From Hypoxylon rubiginosum (taxonomy: Eukaryota; Ascomycota; Sordariomycetes; Xylariales; Hypoxylaceae): a stretch of 64,000 nucleotides of DNA. Shown here piece after piece: positions 13,301 to 24,721 of this stretch (positions within the stretch are counted from its first letter, which is position 1; each line of letters opens with the position of its first letter). Location of the stretch: contig CADCXA010000029.1 in NCBI GenBank assembly GCA_902806565.1, forward strand, positions 1,612,001-1,676,000, in the 5' to 3' direction. The notes under the pieces are model-generated. The model had not been told where the DNA came from and searched no databases. It saw only the letters and a program-made list of their open reading frames with translations. Made by a program: the position numbers and the translations under genes.

Positions 13301-16300
13301 CCTTTGCGAAGCCGAGTCGTCTTTTGAGATTATCGAGAGCGATAAAAGGCCCAGCGTATTGATATCCAATATCCTGGAGCGCCTTGTAGAACTCATCTCG
13401 ACTGACCTTCGTAAGATTTGACGGATGGGGGGCTCTTTCTGGAAGCACACAGGGATCTGGCGTACCAAGCAGTACTCGTAGGCGTCCACGGGCACGACGA
13501 TTGATATTATCCCGATCATCCCTCTTTGTAGCTGCCGCATGACAGCTGAAGGTCGCTTCCATCAAGCCTCCGAGTCCTCGAGAAATATCATTCATGCTAA
13601 ATATTACTTCGACACTAGAATTCTCATCATCGAATGTAAGGGCTTGCTCAATGTGAAGATCTAGGATCTCGATCAAAGCAACCGGCGAGTTTGCGCACGC
13701 TACTCTTGCTGCCTCGAGGGCCATGGTAACATAACCAGCGGCTGGAAACACGAGCTGATTTTGCAGCCGATGTCCCGTTAGCCATGGAACTTGAGTTGGT
13801 GTGAGAATGTGGCGCCAACGCAGATCATGATCTGTACTGTCGGGCATCCTATGACCCAGCAATGAGTGAACGGGCCCTGCCCGTTTGAGATACGCACGTG
13901 TCTGTCTCGACTCGTGCCAATAGCTGTGGGTATGATCCCATGCGTAGCTCGGAAGTCCTTTCAAAACTTGACGCGACGATTTTCCGGACAGGAACTTATC
14001 ATAGCTGTCCATGTGAACAGCGTTCGCTCCGAGGTGAGCCCAGACGTATCCAAGGCCTTCAGCACACGAACCTATGGCTGGTTGCGGGCGGCAGAACAAG
14101 CTTGTGTAAGGAAGCTCGCCAATAGACTGGAGGACAGGGCCTTTCAATGCGCAATGTGGACCAATTTCTATGGCTAGATCGAAAGGGCCCTTGGAGCTGA
14201 CAGCTGCTTCGAGAGCCTGCATAAAGAGCACGGGGTTCAACGCATTTTTATCCCAATAGGGGCCTCTCAGATCACTCGAACCAGCCATCTCCTGTCCATT
14301 TACACTCGAGTACCAAGAAACGCGGCCAGCTGCGCGGACCTGAATATCTAGCGCCTCCAGTGATGCCAAATACGCAGAAGAGCACGCGGCCATATGATGT
14401 GAGTGGTATGCCTTATCGACCTTGAGGGGCCGACAAAACTTTTTCTCGTCCTCCAAAACCACTTTCATGAGCTGGATAGCCTCATGGTTACCCGATAGTG
14501 TAAGACTCTTGGGCGAGTTAACCGCTGCTATGCAAACTTGACCATGGAACTCGGGTTCTTCGCAAAGTTCTTGAAGATCGTCAAAAGATCCCTCAACAGC
14601 TAGCATGGATCCTTTCTGTCCTTCAGGTCCGCTTGAGAGAGCCGAGTGCAAGCCTCGATAATACGCAATGCAAATGGCGTCATCTGCCGATATCCAACCC
14701 GCGGCAAATGCCGCAGCGATTTCTCCAGATGAGTGACCAACCACGGCAGCCAGCTCAATCCCAGAAGCTTTAAGAAGCTCGACTTGGATTATCTGTATTG
14801 CTGTGCAAAGAGGTTGCGAAAAGGCAGCCTCGCCGATCCGTGAAGTGTCAGCGTCTCGCGATAGCTCTTCTGCTAACGACCATGTAGGAGGAATAGGAAG
14901 TCTGGAAAGCTGAGATTCTAGGCGATCCAGGATCATGCGAGCTTGGTGAGACTCGGCTATCAGGTCGCATCCCATACGAGCCCATTGCGCTCCTTGGCCG
15001 GTGAAAATACCTAAGATCGCAGGTTTCGACGCGCCTGGGCTTTGAGGTGGTGCGCGGCGTGGGAAAACCCCATCCGGGCGTTCTCGAGCATCTTCTACTT
15101 TTCTGTCAAGCTTTCTGAGCAAATCCTCGACGGAGCTGGCTGTGATCGACGTAGCTACCTGGAAACATGACCGTCGTGTATGCAAAGTGTATGCAAGATC
15201 TCGCAAGTCAGGGGCCGCGTCACTCGCGCGCAGGTAGTCAGCAAACCTCCCCAAATAAGACCACAGCGACGTCCCAGAAGCAGCTGAGAAGACGAAGGGG
15301 GTGAATACGAGCGCAGGTCCGGTTTCCGAAATAGTTTTAGACGTCTCGATCGTCCCATAAGCATCGAGAATAGCATGGGCGTTGGCACCTCCAAACCCGA
15401 AGCTTTGAAAAAAGAGATTATATTATCAGCAACTCTCTTGTAGACAGGGAATCCCAAGCAGGTACTGTCACGAATAGGGGGTTATTGCTGCTTACCTGTT
15501 CACGCTTGCACGACGGACACCGCCGTCGGCCACAGCTGGCCAAGGCGTGATATTCTGGATAGGGACATGGAGATACTTGTAGAATGGTGCAATCTCGGGG
15601 TTAAGCCGCTCGAAGAGAAGGTTTGGGGGGATGGCTGCGTGCTGCAAAGCTAGAGATGCCTTTAGCAAACCAGCGAGGCCGGCTGCGCCCTCGGTATGAC
15701 CGAGGACGGTTTTGATACTCCCGACGTATAATTGTTTGGCCGGCTTCTTGCCTCGGTTGGTGCTGCCACGCTCAGGGAAGAAGGTGGAACTAATTGCTTC
15801 GGCCTCTTGAGGATCTCCCGCACGTGTTCCTGTCCCGTGTGCTTCAAAGTACTGCGGACAGTCGGCTGGGTCAGTGGGGTCTAAGCCTGCACGGCGGTAG
15901 CAACTGCGCATCAGATCTGCTTGAGATGCAGCACTCGGCCTATTGAGATAAGCATGTCAGTCGGTGAAGGGGGGGGACTCCAGGAGCCACATAAGCCACC
16001 ATGCAGTAGGCTATGAATGGATCTTTTCGCTTACATTGTGATCCCGGCCGTCTGTCCATCTGAGCCGAGCTCTGTCTCACGAACGACACATTCTATATGA
16101 TCGCCGTCGGCCTCAGCATCAGCCAGAGTCTTGAGTACCACGGCTGCAATGCCATCCCCACGAGCATAGCCATTTGCGTTGGCATCCCACATCCGAGAGC
16201 GGCCGTCCGCCGAAAGCATCCCCAATTTACTTTCCGAGATAAAGGGGGCGGGTCCGAGCAAAAGATTCACGCCAGCGGCAACAGCGACACGCGATCGCCC

Positions 16301-17018
16301 TGAACGCAGCTGTTGCACTGCCTCGTGCACAGCTACGAGGCTAGAGCTGCATGCTGTATCGATTGTCATCGATGGACCTCGCCAATCAAAGAAGTATGAT
16401 ACTCGGTTGGCGGTCATGGCACGCGACTGAACCATCGAAAATCAGTAAGCAATGATATTAGAGGGCCAAACACCAGCATCCAACATGCTGCGATCCGCAC
16501 CGTAGCTGAAATCCCGCCAATCTCGAAAGCTATGGAAATGAACAGATTGTACCTACAGTGCCTGTAGCGTGGTATGTTCCCATCGAATCAGGGTCTCGTA
16601 ACATGATCGTCTCATAATCCGCCATCATCTGGCCTACGTAAACTGCCGTATTGGACCCTCTCATCGCCTGAATTGTTTGACCGGATGCTTCTAGAGCTTC
16701 ATATGTCGTCTCGAGCAGAAGTCGAATCTGCGGATCCAACACCTTGGCCTCGGCAGGGCTCATGCCGAAGAATGAGGCGTCAAAACGACGGTGGGCATTC
16801 TCGTCTGCAAGGAAGTACGCCTCCTTAAAGTTGCCATGGCCGCTATAGTGGTTATCCTCGTGGCGGAAGCCTTCGAGATTGAACCGATTAGGTGGCACAG
16901 TACTTGCAACTAACTCGGGCTTGCTCAAGAGATTCCACAGTGTCGAGGGGCTGGATACACAACCCGGGAAGCGACACCCGCTGCCAATAATGGCAATGTC
17001 TTGTCGTAGGGGATGCAT
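4361..17018 (-). CDS. Hybrid polyketide synthase - nonribosomal peptide synthetase (PKS-NRPS) with terminal reductase
   Basis: Core enzyme of a polyketide-amino acid cluster. Six exons, 17018-16557, 16426-16035, 15939-15496, 15402-7966, 7909-7557 and 7497-4361, sum to 4075 codons (4074 residues). Domains in order: KS (Cys180 in DTACSSS, His319 in [15 protein letters not shown]); AT (GHSSGE, Ser about 657); DH (His about 976, Asp about 1152); C-methyltransferase ([11 protein letters not shown], about 1430); a decayed ER without nucleotide motif (about 1840-2100); KR (about 2127-2290, Tyr about 2271); ACP (Ser about 2454 in GIDSL); C (about 2530-3000); A ([11 protein letters not shown] about 3188, NLYGPTE, RTGDL, GKLDR); T (Ser about 3611 in GGNSL); R (GSTGHLG about 3702, YIASK about 3863). 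The C domain has LPLVLDG in place of HHxxxDG, so its catalytic His is missing. The intact YxxxK in R suggests reductive release to an aldehyde. The inactive ER fits the trans ER gene at 22082. The product cannot be read from the sequence. Confidence 0.93.
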
Positions 17019-17784
17019 GGCTTCCTATCGAGCGAGACTGGCGATAATAGATGATCAACGGCCTAGGGATAGCTTGGTTCGGCCAGCCTATTGCGTATAT
17101 GTGATGGAATAAGGAATCTAGGCCCCTTATATAGGACGAAAAACCATTGTTTCAATCCAAGGTGCTCACCCGTAGGTTACGGCCTGGGGGTGCGCTCTCG
17201 GAAATAAAAATTAGGGGTATGCTCAAGGGTTGGGAGCTTGAACGAATCGTCGTGAGCTTCTAGGCCACCAAGCCTACTACCAGGCTGAGGGATCGGCGAT
17301 AGGCACTCTCTGATTGATTGGTACTACCACACGCAGACACGGCACAGCAAATAGACGGCATCGCCCGGCTTCACCACAATAACGCAGGCTGAGTAGCTCA
17401 CCGCAGCGTATTAGGGAAATGTCGGCGAGATCAACGCACCTTCGGCAGCCATTCACCTGTAATGCTGCTGTAGCGTCGTCCGCCCCCAATGTAACCCGGG
17501 CAATCCGATCCGTGTTTGCTAACTTTAAGTCAAGCTGAATCGATCAATTGCCTAATCGGATTGCCTATATGCTGACCTACCTCTTGTCTTGCTCGTGTCG
17601 CATGTGTGTCTATCAGCAGCCATAATCATCCTTACCGTGCGAGATCCAATATTAAAGTACGCAATGTAGTGCCTTGGAGAAAAACATTGGCGACACCAAT
17701 TCGCAACGACAACATCTCCAGCGAAACCCGACGGCATAGAGGACAACCGACTCGAAACCATTCGATAGAAAACATCCAAGCAAT
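17019..17784. promoter_or_regulatory. Divergent promoter region between PKS-NRPS and membrane protein gene
   Basis: A 766-base gap separates the divergently transcribed PKS-NRPS and membrane protein genes, so both promoters should lie here. I see no convincing coding frame. No specific regulator site can be named with confidence. Confidence 0.5.
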
Positions 17785-19043
17785 ATGGCATTTGGTGTAT
17801 TCAACAATGAGTTACAGAAGGCTTACTTCTTTGTGGCTATTATATTCACGCCATTCTCTATTCTGGCAGTGGTCCTGAGGTTTCTCGCGACCAAACGTGC
17901 GGGCCTCAAGCATCAAGCTGAGGACTGGCTCGCCCTAGCTTCTTTAATCCTCTATCTTGCCTTTGATGGCGTTACTTTGGCCGGTATGTCTGTGGTTCTT
18001 GTTGCCGATACACCTTGTTATTGACTCGTGCTCATCAGATGAGATCATTGGAAATGGTCGAGATACGTTCGGCCTGATTGCGCACCCCGCGGATCTTGTA
18101 GCTGTCCGTAAAGTCAGTGTACTCAATTTTACTACTATTCATAATCTTCTCAAGCTTGGAGTTGATTTAAAACTCATGGCTCCATATAGCTCACTTTCTC
18201 GGCCCTTTGGATCTACTTCTGGCAGCAGCTTGCCGTCAAATTCAGTATTATGGCACTTTACCATCGTCTTTTCTGGGTTGACAGAAGAGTCGTGCGGTGC
18301 ATGTACGCTCTTGTTGCGTACCACATTCTATGGATTTTGGTGATCTCCTTCTTGTTAGGATTTCACTGCCAGCCCCTAGAGAAATTCTGGGAGCCTCTGC
18401 TGCCGGGCCACTGCATCTCAGAGGGCACATTTATTGCCGTTGCGGAAAGCGTCAATTCACTCAGTGACTTTCTCCTCGTCGCTCTCGCCGTGACTATGGT
18501 TGGCGTCCTTCAAGTGTCTAGTAAAGCTAAGCGAAAATTGGCTTTTATCTTCGGATTAGGATCCCTTGCTGGGGTGCTGGGGTTTATTAAGATCGGGATG
18601 TCCTTCAACCCGGACACAATATGTGAGTGATCCTTAGGATAAGACTCCTTAGAAACAGACAGAACATCACGGTTAGTGCTGACAATTGCCCTGCAGATGT
18701 TTTCACAATGGTAGCTATATGGTCCAATGTCCAGGCAGCAGTTGGTATCGTATGTTGCTGCGCTCCCGTGTACAAGCCTATACTCCCGTCTTCAGGCTTC
18801 TGGGTGCGCCTCACATCAAAAGTTAGTTTTACTAACCTCCGAGAAACACGATGGCGGTCGACTCGATCCAAAGACTCATTTGAGCGGACCGACAGTCAGA
18901 ACAACCAGCCGCACTGGACGCAGCGTCAGGACGGCAGCTCTAGCGGGCTCGTCTGGTCCGAGCGGCAAGGGGAGGCAAACGGCTACGAAAACGCTTATGT
19001 TCTATCGTCTATACAGGTTCGGAAGGATATTGAAGTGAAATGA
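17785..19043 (+). CDS. Fungal rhodopsin-like (SAT4/PTH11-type) integral membrane protein
   Basis: Seven-helix membrane protein of the fungal rhodopsin domain family, often found in metabolite clusters with no settled function. Exons 17785-17983, 18039-18112, 18190-18622 and 18697-19043 join in phase to 350 residues. Hydrophobic helices are visible around FFVAIIFTPFSILAVVLRF, WLALASLILYLAF, ALWIYFWQQLAVKFSIM, YALVAYHILWILVISFLLG, SLSDFLLVALAVTMVGV and AFIFGLGSLAGVLGFI. Typical family text includes the kinase-like KFSIMALYHRLFW stretch after helix 4. The tail from about residue 270 is polar and Ser/Arg/Gln-rich, as usual. The gene is divergent from the PKS-NRPS and upstream of the P450 on the same strand. 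A role in sensing or transport for the cluster is inference. Confidence 0.82.
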
Positions 19044-19072
19044 TGAACCAATCGTCACATATTCCACAATCA

Positions 19073-19098
19073 CCCCCCCCCCCCCCCCCCCCCCCCCC
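19073..19098. repeat. C26 homopolymer
   Basis: An uninterrupted run of 26 C lies 30 bases after the stop codon of the membrane protein gene. The exact length may be an assembly estimate. Confidence 0.8.
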
Positions 19099-19683
19099 TA
19101 ACCCCTGAACTGGCGACAGGAGTTGGCGTACAATTGGGGATAAATGCACACCGCACCGTGCTTTAACGTAGCCGGGTGTTGAAGACGGGATTTTTTTGTT
19201 AGATTTTCAGGTCATTGATGCCTGGTAAATTTCAATTGGTGGCGGTTATTGATCTCCAAGGTGCATGAGAAAGTGGCAGGACATCCTGCGCGAGGCCGAG
19301 GCGGAACGGATTACGCAGCTTACCTTAGGTATCTACCAATGCATTGAAAGTTCATACTACGTGAAGAGGTAGAGAGGAGGTCTCTGGCCCCCAAATTGTA
19401 ACTGTGCCGGTCAAACGCATCCCCTTGCTTTTGCAGCCACCTCTATGCAGTAAGCCGCACATACAGCAGTCCTCTACGTAAGGCGGGCGCCACTTCATCA
19501 TATAAGTACCTAGGTACCTCGTAAGGTATACTTGATCTTGTCATATTCCCACCGTTGCAACATCTTAGGATATTCAAGTTCCACAACATCAGCTCTTCAG
19601 CGCCAGCTTGCGGTATTTATTTCTGGAGCATCCGACAGCTCAATCTTGTCGTTTCGGATGCCTCCACACTGGAGCTCATCACT
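19099..19683. promoter_or_regulatory. Intergenic, promoter of the P450 gene
   Basis: Non-coding stretch of about 585 bases. It holds the word AAGTACCTAGGTACCTCG at about 19504, one of several copies of an ACCTAGGTA-type palindrome in this window. No open frame of note. Confidence 0.5.
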
Positions 19684-21566
19684 ATGTCTTTCAATTATCA
19701 GTTTCTGTCTCTTCAGGTCGGACAAGTCCAAAGTCTGAGTGCCACTCTGGTAGCAGCGGTACGTATCACTCGTTCTGTATGCCGTATCGGACTTCCTAAC
19801 AGCCTATACTACAGGTCGTGGCTTATGCAACCGCTCGGTGCATTTACCTACTATACTTCCATCCTCTATCACGTTTTCCAGGCCCTAGGATTGCAGCTAT
19901 TTCCAATGCCTGGTACGCATATCATTGGTATGTACATTCATTCGACTACGGGCGTAGTGCAGCTAATAGCAGCGGTATCAGGGTCTCTGGACGGTGGCCG
20001 TTCGTGGTCGAAGGAGTACTTAATGACTATGGTATGTGATAAGTCGCCTAACGCGCGCACCACTACTAACAACTCAATAGGTGATATCGTCCGTATTGCA
20101 CCAAATGAGCTTGCTTTTGGAAGCCCCGCCGCATTTTCGGGTAGGTTACACAGGGTCTCCTTAAGGATTTTAATGAAGCTGACAGAATCTAGATATCTAC
20201 GCTTCCCACGAGAAGGGCCTTGAGAAATTTGAAAAGACGGATATTCATAACCTCGGCAAGGAGAAAATCGGCGGAATCGTCTGGGAGCAAGATCCCGTTA
20301 AGCACCGGAAAATAGCCAAACAGATGGCCCCAGCCTTCAGTCCGAAGGCGACTAGAGCAAAGGACCCGATACTTCACAGATATGCCGATCTTTTTGTCGA
20401 AAAGATGAAGGAGATGGGTGATGACCCTAATGGTGTTAGCCTTCCAACCTGGATCCAATGGCTTTGTGTAGACATTGCAGCCGAGGTGGCATACAGCCAT
20501 CAGATGAATTGCATGCGAGATGGTAAGCTAGACCCGTGGTGCATATACCCCAAGCTCAGTGCGCATTAACACATTCCAGAGAGGGATTCGGCCTACCTTG
20601 CCGCCACGCTCAGCTGGAACAGGTTCGTCACTTACAGACAAGTTATGAAACGGTTCCCATGGCTCGGCTTTCTGCGCTACGCCGCCCTTCCCGTCTCCTT
20701 CATGGGCAAATTCTGGGAGCTTAGGAGGGCCAATATGGCAGAGCTGCACCGCCGTCTCACGCTCAAGGGGGCCAATGAACATGTCGACTACTTTGAGCAA
20801 CTGATGCCAGCCCACGGCGAAGTGCCAGACGATCCAGCCGAACTGCTTCACTTGATGAAAGTTTCGACGCAGCTCTTGTTCGCTGGGTATCTACCACCAT
20901 CCGACTGGTATTATGGTACTTTGTTCCATCTGCTGCATAACCGTGACTCTCTCGAAGCCTTGACGCAGGAAATAAGAGAGGCATTCCCCAGTTACGGAGA
21001 TATCACGCCGAGTACCGCGGTACCGCTTCCCTACCTTAACGCTTGCTTGAAGGAAGCGCTTCGCCTGTTCAATACTAGTGCTGCCAGTACGTATTTTGAG
21101 ACTGTTCACTACCTCAAACCCGCATGGAAAAGTATATGCTCATTATTGTTCTATCATAGTCAACGGCATGCCAGTTTATAGCCCAGGGGCCGTTGTCGAT
21201 GGATACTTCATTCCACAGGGCACAATGTGCCAGACTAACACTTTTGCCGTGGCGCGGAGTCCGCGCTTCTTCCGCGACGCACGTATGTATCGGCCTCAGC
21301 GGTGGTTGCCTGCAGATCACCACCTCTACGACGCCAGTTTTGCCACCGACAGCCTCGAGGCCTTCTCTCCGTTCGGTCAGGGCCCTCGTGTCTGTGCTGG
21401 GAAGGAGGTGGCCTGGTGGCAGGCTCGATTGATTATGGCCAAGATCCTATGGTCATTCGATTTGGAGATGCTCCCTAGGCAGCATATCGACTTGGACAAG
21501 GATCTAAAAGGATATGGTTACTGGGTGAAACCTGAGTTGCGGGTAAGATTCAAGGCTGCTACATGA
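19684..21566 (+). CDS. Cytochrome P450 monooxygenase with atypical I-helix
   Basis: Haem-thiolate oxygenase, probably tailoring the PKS-NRPS product. Seven exons (19684-19758, 19815-19927, 19982-20031, 20081-20140, 20193-20522, 20580-21086, 21160-21566) join in phase to 513 residues. Seen: an N-terminal hydrophobic segment, proline hinge [20 protein letters not shown]-helix ExxR as KEALR, YRPQRW in the PERF region, and haem motif [10 protein letters not shown] with the Cys ligand. Oddity: the I-helix reads [12 protein letters not shown], so the usual (A/G)Gx(D/E)T(T/S) has AGYLPP and lacks both the acid and the threonine. The rest looks intact, so it may act on oxygen differently or do another reaction. 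The overall layout resembles the isotrichodermin hydroxylase-like P450 group (from memory). Confidence 0.9.
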
Positions 21567-22081
21567 AAGCCTTGAACGCCGACCGTGCCTTTTTGTTCCA
21601 CAATCGCTGCATCGTAGGTCGCACCGCAGTAAAGCAATGGCTATATTTAGGAAGGGGGCGCGCGAGGAAGGGCCGAAGATTTCATGTCAGCACCTTGCAT
21701 AAAAGCCTTACCGAAGGGCACCGGAAGGCGACAACTAGGTAGTGCAAGTAATCGTAGCAGTCGGGGCCGGGCTGATCACTCCCGATGATGTGGCTGTATG
21801 TAGGGTCGAATTGGGGGTTATGTTTCAATTTAGAGACAACCGTAGAGCGTTTGCCTAGTACCTATTCAAGTAGGCCGTGGGAGCTCCACCGAGCTGATGC
21901 CGATCACCTGTATGCAATGTGATGAGTCTGCAGGAGTTCTAGCCGGAGGTAACTTTATGAATATTGCATGATCCTAAAAATCAAGAGACCCGCCCGGGGA
22001 CTTCTAATACTCACTACTTGGTTTGTTTTGCCTCGTACCTAGTCAGCTAGGGGCAAAGAGAGAGCACTCAACTGAAACAAT
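21567..22081. promoter_or_regulatory. Intergenic, promoter of the trans enoyl reductase
   Basis: About 515 bases with no coding frame. It lies between the P450 stop and the enoyl reductase start, both genes on the plus strand. Confidence 0.5.
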
Positions 22082-23191
22082 ATGTCACCCGATTCCTATC
22101 GCGTCCTCGCCCAGGATGCGAGCGGCAGTCCGGTTATTGCTGCCAGAGAGGCTATGCCGCTTCTACCCGGTACGGTGTTAGTCGAGGTCCGCGCCGTCGG
22201 CTTGAATCCGTCCGATTACAAGACAGGGGTCGCATTCCCGGCCCCGGGCGCCGTCATCGGCATGGACTTTGCCGGCACTGTAGTCGATATTTCCCCTAGC
22301 ACGCGGACAACGTTTCAGCTGGGTGACTGCGTCTGCGGAATCGTGTTTGGGTCGAATTATCTTGCTCCTGGCGTCGGTGCTTTTGCCGAGTACGTCCGAG
22401 CCGATGTCGACTTCCTCCTCCGCGTGCCCCCATCGACACACCCTGACGACCAGAGAATGGCGCAGGCCGCATCTCTCGGCGTAGCTCTGGCCACAAGCAC
22501 GCTGGCCCTCTGGGGCCCGGACGGCCTCAGCCTAACAACCACCCCCGACGCTCCTGCTCCCGTATCAGCAGCAGCAGGTGAGGCCGGCGAAACCGTGCTC
22601 GTCTACGGTGGAAGCACCAACTGCGGAGCCACAGCTATACAGCTCCTCAAGCTCTCCGGTCTAAACCCTATCACCACCTGTGCGCCGCCCAACTTCGACC
22701 TCGCCCGAAGCCGCGGCGCTAGTGCCGTCTTCGACCGCACAAGGCCTGCAGCCGAAGTTTCGGGGTCCATCAAGGCACACACGCGGGGCCGGCTGCGGCA
22801 CGTGCTCGACTGTATCGGCGACGTGGATTCCGCCGGGGTGTGCTACGATGCCATGTCGCGCGTGGGGGGCACGTACACGGCGCTGAACCGCGTCCCCGGG
22901 GCGCTGCTCGACAAGAGGCGCGCCGTCCGCGCTACCTTCTTCCACGCGGCCGAAGGTCTAGGTTCCGAGATCCGGTTCCCCGGGTACTTGGAGCGGCCGG
23001 CAAGCGCGGCGAAACGGGATTTGGTGGCGGGGTGCTTTCGGACATATCAGCGACTGTGGGATGCGGGGAAATTGCAGCCACATCCTACGCAGGTGGTGGA
23101 AACTAGGGGACTTGAGGGTGTTTTGAAGGGGTTGGCAGTATTGAAGTATTGCGGAATGTCGGGGGAAAAGCTGGTTGTTTTGATGTCGTGA
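22082..23191 (+). CDS. Stand-alone trans enoyl reductase (medium-chain dehydrogenase family)
   Basis: NADPH-dependent enoyl reductase working in trans with the PKS-NRPS, whose own ER domain is inactive (compare LovC, ApdC and CcsC). Single exon, 369 residues, the usual length. Seen: N-terminal catalytic fold with VEVRAVGLNPSDYKTG and GAVIGMDFAGTV; nucleotide-binding segment ETVLVYGGSTNCGATAIQL; LNPITTCAPPNFDLARSRGA; RHVLDCIGDV; and C-terminal GEKLVVLMS. There are no structural zinc cysteines, as in trans-ERs. G+C content is clearly higher than in flanking DNA. The ATG is 2 bases after AAACAAT, and no upstream in-frame ATG is seen. The match of family, length and cluster context makes this firm; substrate chain length is unknown. 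Confidence 0.92.
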   Translation: MSPDSYRVLAQDASGSPVIAAREAMPLLPGTVLVEVRAVGLNPSDYKTGVAFPAPGAVIGMDFAGTVVDISPSTRTTFQLGDCVCGIVFGSNYLAPGVGAFAEYVRADVDFLLRVPPSTHPDDQRMAQAASLGVALATSTLALWGPDGLSLTTTPDAPAPVSAAAGEAGETVLVYGGSTNCGATAIQLLKLSGLNPITTCAPPNFDLARSRGASAVFDRTRPAAEVSGSIKAHTRGRLRHVLDCIGDVDSAGVCYDAMSRVGGTYTALNRVPGALLDKRRAVRATFFHAAEGLGSEIRFPGYLERPASAAKRDLVAGCFRTYQRLWDAGKLQPHPTQVVETRGLEGVLKGLAVLKYCGMSGEKLVVLMS

Positions 23192-23459
23192 GAGCATATC
23201 GGGTATTCGTTTTACTTAGGGGTAGTGCGGAATATTCATTTTGCCGGGCAGAGAAAGACTAATATACCTTAGATACCTGGGAGGGAGGTACAAAATATCA
23301 GCTCATATACCGTATCTTTTATTATTGTCTTCTCGGCCTTTTATTGCCAAGGTGGTAACCTTGCTCTGCAGGTATTTGACCGCTAGCGCAGAAGGAGTTG
23401 AGGAATATAAGCCTGACGCTAACGGTTTTGGCAGAGTAACAATCCACCAAGCTCTAGGG

Positions 23460-23780
23460 TTATAAGAGGCCTCGTCCTATCTGACCCTTCATAGATAGGG
23501 AGCCCATTGTCTTACCAGTCGCACGGGGACGCTTAGGCTTTGGTTTGCTGGCGGATATAATTTTACCCCTATTCTTGTCTGTAACATGGCTCAATATTTC
23601 CGACCGGTAGCTGACCAGTACTACCTCGACCACGGTCTCCGGCGACTTCTCCCTCAGCTCGTTGAGGAGCTTTAGAAACGCATCGGGCAGATAAGGTTCA
23701 CCTCCTGCATTCGAGAGTTCCTGGTCGAGTACTTCGACGTCAACGGCAATGTAGATTTGCTCCAAGCTGGCCAAGCTCAA
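23460..23780 (-). pseudogene. Possible gene fragment, unrecognised
   Basis: A 106-codon frame with protein-like text (VDVEVLDQELSNAGGEPYL, FLKLLNELREKSPETVVEV) but no clear start. It is followed by a basic tail (KPKPKRPRATGK). The composition looks coding, resembling parts of NTPase-type proteins, but no motif is decisive. It lies in the decayed stretch between the trans ER and the GMC remnant. Confidence 0.25.
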
Positions 23781-24070
23781 AGACTGAGGCGTCTCCTACC
23801 TAGTACCTCGTATATCTAATTAATTGGAGCATACGGGAAGATAAATATACTACTTATTAGAATGGAGTCCTAAGGTGCCATATTTTGAGCAGTGTCTCTG
23901 AGACCATTAGCAACTGGCAATAGTTTATGTACATAGCACGCTACAGCCTCAAGATTTCGACCGTCATCTTGTCTTATGCAACTAGAGCATGAACCGTGTC
24001 CTCTCTACATCCATGTGGTAGTCATTGGTGAGAATTATCCTGCAGACTACGCAAGCTTGCCATGATCAGC

Positions 24071-24440
24071 TTATATAATCTCAGCAGCCTGCTCAGCCAA
24101 GGCGTAGACGGCGGCTTGCAAGTGTCCAGTGATAGCGACAGGGAAAACCGAGGCATCGACCACACGTAAATTATTTACTCCCTTCACCCTCAGAGCAGTG
24201 TCTACAACCTTGCCCATCGCGGCGGTTCCCATGGGGTGGTAACTCGTTCTATAAATAGAAGTAGTTAGTCGCTAACTGTAGCTAAAGCGCAAGTGATTAT
24301 CTAGGCTAGAACACTTACCTAAGTCTAGCCCGTATGCGTGCGTTGATGTACTCATCGCTAGAGTTGGTAGATTGGACCTCGTCAAAACCTGGTGCGATAG
24401 GTTGTGTCACCACCCCAAGGTCTTTCGCTTCGTCATGCAT
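24071..24440 (-). pseudogene. C-terminal remnant of a GMC oxidoreductase
   Basis: Only the last about 100 residues of a glucose-methanol-choline flavoenzyme remain. In order: GVVTQPIAPGFDEVQ, DEYINARIRARLR, an intron (donor GTAAGTGT near 24317, acceptor near 24255), then [12 protein letters not shown] with the active-site His, [18 protein letters not shown] and [18 protein letters not shown] with a proper stop. A TAA lies just upstream of the first codon in frame, and no FAD-binding N-terminus is present in the preceding DNA. The fragment is therefore 5'-truncated but its spliced 3' end is intact. It sits between the trans ER and the aldo-keto reductase, so it may be a lost cluster oxidase. 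Confidence 0.75.
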
Positions 24441-24721
24441 GATGGAGTCTTACTCTTTCGATTTCATCAATAGAATCCTCCGGACATGAGGGGTGGAGAT
24501 ACATCCTTATTGACTAGGTACCAAACCTAGAACGCACTTGGCGACACAACTTACATCATTTTCATAGAAGAGAAGGACAGAATATAGCGCCAAACATGTC
24601 CTTCCGATTCCCTCATTAATCTCTAAAAGTAAGAAAAAAAATATGAAGCACTTCGCCTCGATGGTGCTCGATATGCTCTGGGAGCATCATCCTGTCGGCT
24701 TAACAAACGAAGCACCGCGTC

